This document shows positions 58,714 through 64,000 of a DNA stretch of 64,000 bases, one piece after another; the stretch's first letter is position 1, and the number at the start of each line of letters is the position of its first letter. The DNA is from Platynereis dumerilii. Taxonomy: Eukaryota; Annelida; Polychaeta; Phyllodocida; Nereididae. Both the position numbers and the translations under genes were made by a program. The stretch is from positions 38,908,629 to 38,972,628 of the forward strand of contig JAPTHN010000011.1 in assembly GCA_026936325.1 (NCBI GenBank). The letters are read 5' to 3'. A model generated the notes under the pieces. That model worked only from the letters and a program-made list of their open reading frames with translations, ran no database searches and had not been told where the DNA came from.

Positions 58714-60556
58714 TAGTGGCTCAACTACCATGGGCTGGCTAGGGCTGCCCTACGGGTCCCCACCCCTCAGGGGGCCCCCACCCCTCAAGGGAGGCCCCCA
58801 CTCCTAAAGTTGGGTTAAAAACTTAAAGCAAAAAAAAAATTATTAAATTCCATTAGGGGTCCCTCATGGATGATTTAACATTGTATCTGCAATAATTTCA
58901 AAAGAACTGACACTTCAAATATAAGACAGCCACGGTAGGTAAGCAAAAACTCTGAAGTGGGGCCTGGGGCCCTTTAAATTCTCTAACGTCGGTTTGATAC
59001 AATTATAGAATATAATACATTATTGGTCCAAAAAATGTGGAATTCCTTTAGGGGTCCCCACAAATAAAAAATGTATAAGCTTTCTTTCAAAAGAAGGGAT
59101 GCATCAAACAAAAATTGAAAGAGGTGGCCCAGCGGCTCAACTACCTGAAAATGTTGGAATAGTTATGGGGCGACCCTGGAGTCTTTTAACATGAATGAGG
59201 TATTAGTGGGGGCCCTTTAAAGTAAGTCTATAAGTCAGGAAGGCAGAATTATATATCTGAAAAATGTTGGATTAGTTCGGGGGCCAACAGAGTCTTTCAC
59301 CATGAATGAGGTATCAGTGGGAGCCCTTCAAAGTAAATCTAAAAGTGAGGCAGCAGAATTATGTGTTTGAAGAATGTTGGAACAGATCGGGGGCCCCCAG
59401 AGACTTTCAGCATGAATCAGGCTGCGACAAATTCAGGTAGGCAAAATTAGTATCTCAGAAAAATTTATTTTAGGGGGCCAAGAAGTTTGTAAAATGAATG
59501 AGGCAATATATAAATTATCAGTAGATGTCAATTTGGTAGTTACTGCTTTGTAAGCCATTATTACATTAATAAAATTTGAAGCGTGGCCTTGATAAGACAT
59601 ACATTAATACATCAGAAAAACTGATGATAGTTCAAGGGGCCCTTGGAGTCTTGGGACGTAATGAATAACCCATTAGAGTATCAGTCTTGAAGTTGATTTG
59701 GCCCTACTAAACTGTTTCTAAGATATTTCGGTGATCTTGGATATTGTTGGTTTACTAAGACTTAGTATGGAAGTAGATAGATAGATAGATTTATTTTAAA
59801 TCGACAGTAAAAACAAGAAACATTAGTAATGGAATCGGTTGACCATTTTGAATAAAAGCCTATGGTCACTTTTTTCTTGATTGATTTTACCTTTTTATTG
59901 CAAACTGATGTGTAGCTGTACAGTACACGGATTTTTTTTTCTTTTTGGTAACATCCTGTGGAATCTGGAATAGTGTAGTTATGGGCCTGCCTATTATCTG
60001 TATGGTGTCAGTGGCTGGGATGTTTAGTGTATAGATGGTGGTGAATTTATTTGGATGAAATGCTAATAATCTTAGTATACGCTTGCGGGAAGTTGAAAAA
60101 AAAAACAACCATTTCAGTATGTCAAATTGTCAATGAAACAAGATAATGTGGTAGTGTTTAGACCATATCTTCATCTGACTGCTGTGCAAGGCCCTCAATG
60201 GTGGACTAAAGTAACTTGAGATTGATAAAGTATTAATTTGTACTAATAATGTAATATTAAATTGGCAAAATAGAGTCTTGTATGCTTTTCCAAGTGTGGG
60301 CACAATAGTGAAATCTGGGGGCTTTTATTGAGTACATACATCTAAATCTACTCTGGTACTTAATTTCACATAAATCAGACAGGCAATAACCAATGATATA
60401 TTCAGCTGAAACAAGAATATAAGATTTGTCCTATTAACCAACATAATTAAATTTTCAACCGATGATCAGCCCTACTAAATGATGTCCGATGGCGCTGGTA
60501 GGGGCCCCGCATCCTTCCTGATCCTACGGGCCCCACAACCTCTAGTTGAGCCCCTG
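58714..60556. mobile_element. hAT element, 1.84 kb, no transposase seen
   Basis: Ends tagtggctcaactacc and tagttgagcccctg, i.e. inverted repeats of the hAT CAGGGGCTCAACTA type with one worn tip. Exact 8-bp duplications ggtgttag lie at 58706-58713 and 60557-60564. Copy 1 shows the unoccupied site at 20640-20647. The interior repeats phrases such as gggggccc and agtctttcaccatgaatgag several times, suggesting internal tandem duplication. Short frames only, so it is non-autonomous or decayed. Confidence 0.92.
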
Positions 60557-62649
60557 GGTGTTAGTGAATCCTGTCACCAAGCCACCTCCCCTCTTCAGTT
60601 GACTAATTGCGTGTTATCTTCCTAAACAAGGCCTCATTGGGCTAGGAATTTAGGTAAAAAGGATTAAAAGTTTCTTACACTGGCAAATCTGGCACGAAGA
60701 ACAGAGCAGAGAAAAAGGCAAAAAGGAGCATTGTCAGACAACAATAAGCCAATACAAGGTTAGCATGCAATGTTCACATCCTCTTTGCTTCTGTTTCGCA
60801 TGAGATAAAACTTAAATGTCTTACGCTGTCTTTGTTTTGTGCAATCATCCAATTTCTGTGAGACACAGAATTGTATTTAGATTGAGATGCTATACCTGCA
60901 AAGTTATTTGACTTTCAGGACTGCGGTTGCTCTGATGCAGCAGTAACACAATGAATTGAAATGAAAATTATTATATTGGCTTTTCTCCCTTTTTTTTCAA
61001 ACCTGTCACAATATTTCTAAGATCTTCAATTTTGAGACTCTCAGACATTTTTCTCGAACGACAACAGCATGCATGGCTGGGATACACCAATAAGAATGAA
61101 AAATATCATCATCCAACCTCTCACTCATCTTTTGTTATGTGATCACCTATTGTCAGACATCTGACTCCCTGAGAGTGGCTCTCATTGCTCTGTTATGAAC
61201 ACAATGACTTCCAGGCAACTGACCCCTGCTGCTCTTGCATTACATATTTTACCAGCTCCACCACATATGATATTGTTTCCAGATTTTCTTTGTTGCGATC
61301 CTCTCTTCATTTGCAGTTGGATGAAAAATTGCTATTGTCACTAACTGTATTCTACAGACATTAAAAAAATAGGCAAAAACTATATCAATTTCAAAAAATA
61401 CTATTTCCTAGTTTTCAATTATACTGATTGCTGAATAATGAAAGCTAAATTTAGATATCATCTGGTAAATATAATTCAGGTAAATATAATCAATGATGCG
61501 CATCTAAGATCAAAATCCTTAAAATTTCAATTTTCTTACCATCATTGGCATTACTTAAATTTGTCATGGACTGCAATCTGGCCATTGAATTAGTGTATAT
61601 GCATAACACATTGATAAAAAGAATGTGTATAATTATTTTCATTTCTTTCTTATGTGAGAATTGCATTTGATACTTCTACATAATCAAACTTACTGCTTTC
61701 ATCTATCATAATCTTTGTTTCATCGGTAAATTATTGAAGATATATATTGCTGACCTTTTCTTATAATTAGGTAATAATTACAAGATCAATTTGCTGTGAA
61801 TGATCAATAGATATTTTATTAGATATAAAAAATTATTGAAGCTGCTGATGCTGGATGGTGATCCACAGACATGAAAAACAAATTGCACTTTGGGAACACA
61901 ACTTTTGCTTCTAGATGAGAACCTATAAAATTAAGAATTGCTCAGGATTGAGCCACTTTCTATTAAACCAATCATCCATGCTGTGACCGAGCATATTCAC
62001 CAAGGGATGTGGATACAATTGCCAAAAAAAAAAGAAATGATTTTGAGCACACATATGATACATTGACCTACACATTTATAAACATAACGGGGCACGTGGG
62101 AACTTATCCTGAGAGAAATGTTATGGCAACAAAATATGGATTTATAAGCAGTATGAATATATATATATATAAGTACAAAATGTGTTTGTTTTGCCTGACA
62201 TATCTCAGGTCATGGAAGATAATTGCTTGCTGCATTGGGTCATCCATAAGACATCATTCCAAGGATGCATGTGATAAGTTATCTTTGTTGGAACTGAGTC
62301 ATGTGGCAGTGCCTTATATGGCTCAACTTATAACTCACCTCCTAAGAAACTAGACCTAATATATATAAGCCTTGCTCCTGTTCTGAAAAGAATACCAATC
62401 TCACAGATTTGCATCTCTGAATGTCAACATCATCAAATATCCACTATGTAATTTAATAGCATTGTATTTCACCTGAACGATTACTAGCCATTGAATATGG
62501 ACCAATTTTGCCAAACGCCGATTTGTAATTTTGGTATAAACAATCTGTAATTGACAAACACCACTATATGATTGTTAATCTGCATTACAGTGTGTCTCAT
62601 CTAGCATGTGAACTGAAATTTAGCACTGATACAACAGTCTGTATAAAAG

Positions 62650-62960
62650 CAATGCATGGCCTTGTATGAGTGGCATTGCCACAAAGGTGTCTGGAACTAA
62701 TCCAGGAGTGGCGCCACAGTTCATTTTTTGTGACGTCACCATGATTCGGTCAATTATTGGTTGCGTCACGAATGTAAACAAGTAACAATAGGCTGCCGTT
62801 GCTGAAAATGCTCGAAAATCGGCAAAAAACGACCCCAAAACATCGCGAAAATGTGATATCCAGATTACAAAATCGCTAATCTACACACAGGTAGGTGTAT
62901 TTCTGCTGTAGGACTTCAGGAGGCTCAGGAATCTGGCCAAACGTTAGTTCGCATGTGAGA
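62650..62960. promoter_or_regulatory. promoter-like segment with CRE
   Basis: A perfect TGACGTCA at 62731-62738, further cgtca-type half sites (about 62764), scattered CpG, and a strong donor-like site CAG/GTAGGT at 62890/62891 on the plus strand. This could be a non-coding first exon and promoter. It lies just upstream of 63000, where similarity to 880-1130 begins, as the CRE patch at 182-189 lies upstream of 880. No coding exon is seen. Confidence 0.3.
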
Positions 62961-62999
62961 TGAGATAAAATGTAATCGTTTTTTTTAAAAATCTTTTCA

Positions 63000-63210
63000 A
63001 CATGGCACTGTGTCAAACTCACTGTCAATTATGTCAAAGTGTCTATGAACTGTCATTTTAGCCTTTTGTGTTGCTAACTGAAATCAATTGTTCATCCTTC
63101 TTTCTATCTCCTAAATTTATATCAATAGGAAATTATGTTGCAATTCATTTTCCAATTTTTGCACGAAAATTGGATATACATTTTATTAAATTGTATATTT
63201 ATGCAATTTT
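63000..63210 (+). repeat. diverged copy of 880-1130
   Basis: Shares in order the words gtcaaa, gtctat, gtcattttag, gctaact/gactaaaatcaattgtt, atccttctttct/atccttattttt, atttttgcacgaaaa and atgcaattt with 880-1130. This suggests that a third duplication unit starts here and continues beyond the window. Confidence 0.6.
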
Positions 63211-63386
63211 ATCTGATTATATATACTGAAAATGACATAGAATTTCAATTATATTTGTTTATATACCATAATTAATTATTATTTTTGAATTATTTGTGAA
63301 AGAGAGGAAATTGTTCTTCAGCTCTATAAATCATACTTTTATGTTTATTTGACCCATCATATTTGGAACTTTAGTTCATAAAGATG

Positions 63387-63580
63387 CATAGGCGTATCGG
63401 AGGGGGGGAAACAGTAAGATTCGGGCAAAAATGCTAAAAAATCCGGGCAGATGATAACATAAAAACTATTGAAAATTAATAATTTTCAGGCAATTTTATT
63501 TCAAATGGTATTAAATCGGGATCTTGAAATTAGGACAAATGTCGCTCGCCCTCCCAAAAATGGCGCGCCGTACGACTATG
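63387..63580. mobile_element. hAT MITE, 194 bp
   Basis: Ends cataggcgtatcgg and ccgtacgactatg, with exact 8-bp duplications taaagatg at 63379-63386 and 63581-63588. Non-coding. The sequence after it (63589-64000) shows no gene. Confidence 0.88.
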
Positions 63581-64000
63581 TAAAGATGCACAGCTTATTC
63601 TTAACATCTCCCTTCCACGGTGGTATATTTACCATCATATTGCCAGTTGCAATATGTAGATATGATTCAATTGAAGGTGTAAACTTCCACTTCACATGTT
63701 TTAGCTTGTTTGCAGTGTAAATTGAATGAAGCCCAAAGCATTCACACAATAATTGCATTCTCACTTCCTTCGATATACTTTGATATGATTTGATCTTTGA
63801 AATATTTGTCAAACATGTCTCCAACTTCCAAATTTACATTGTACATAAATTCCTTTTATGTTTTCCAATTCCCCAGCCAACTGAGGGATGGCATATCTAT
63901 GTATTTTGTAGTTTGTTGATTGTTAGGAAATGGACAATTAACGTTGCTTCAATGTCCTCAATGTGACCAGTAACCTTAGCAGAACAACAGGCCAGCTGGG

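Larger units (their letters stand above)
46076..62345 (+). repeat. segmental duplication, copy 2
   Basis: Collinear with 1560-23640 (block matches are given there). It begins in the upstream region of the KY-like gene and ends near 62345. Stretches without other listed features (46076-50845, 56508-58713, 60557-62345) are this duplicated, apparently non-coding DNA. They contain the recurrent cassette near 46868, 50645 and 61100. Copy 2 lacks the LTR element, the Tc1 MITE, the mariner region and the 2.35-kb nest of copy 1, and has its own insertions. Confidence 0.85.

Overview
The window looks like AT-rich nuclear DNA of a marine invertebrate. An echinoderm or other invertebrate deuterostome is my best guess, based on the kind of transposons present, tRNA-derived SINEs and a KY/hillarin-type transglutaminase-like gene. 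I cannot name the species. It is mostly non-coding and packed with mobile elements. I can support one host protein gene, and only its two 3'-most exons (minus strand, 45660 to 43753).

Layout. (1) 1-1559: a promoter-like patch, a tRNA-derived SINE with target duplications, then nothing recognisable. (2) About 1560-23640: first copy of a large segmental duplication, carrying a Tc1-type MITE, a mariner relic, a structurally whole Ty3/gypsy LTR retrotransposon (9233-17858) and hairpin elements. (3) 24132-24460: (CTAT)n microsatellite. (4) 24908-40146: a single 15.2-kb foldback-type element. Its long inverted arms are built from about 179-bp tandem units, with shorter repeats at the outer ends. 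It has a 20-bp terminal inverted repeat and an exact 9-bp target duplication. (5) 40147-42963: more insertions and a second foldback-like element. (6) 43753-45660: the KY-like gene, which carries an in-frame TGA just after the presumed catalytic Asp. (7) About 46076-62345: second copy of the segmental duplication, carrying its own insertions: hAT elements at 50897 and 58714, a 4.3-kb inserted segment with a nested TA-flanked element and MITEs, and a SINE-like retroposon. (8) To 64000: promoter-like DNA, a hAT MITE, and DNA resembling the window's first kilobase.

The two duplication copies act as each other's empty-site controls. The LTR element, the Tc1 MITE and the 58714 hAT element are each missing from the other copy at the exact junction, and the foldback element has an empty paralogous site at 22187. 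That makes the boundaries much firmer than repeat recognition alone would.

The most notable object is the giant foldback element: two-tier tandem repeats, higher-order repeats with periods of 1429 and 2317 bp, arms of very unequal length, and a pair of inverted MITEs in its centre. It resembles in design the Drosophila FB and sea urchin TU elements. No transposase is visible inside it. All repeat periods, identities and family calls were made by eye without alignment software.
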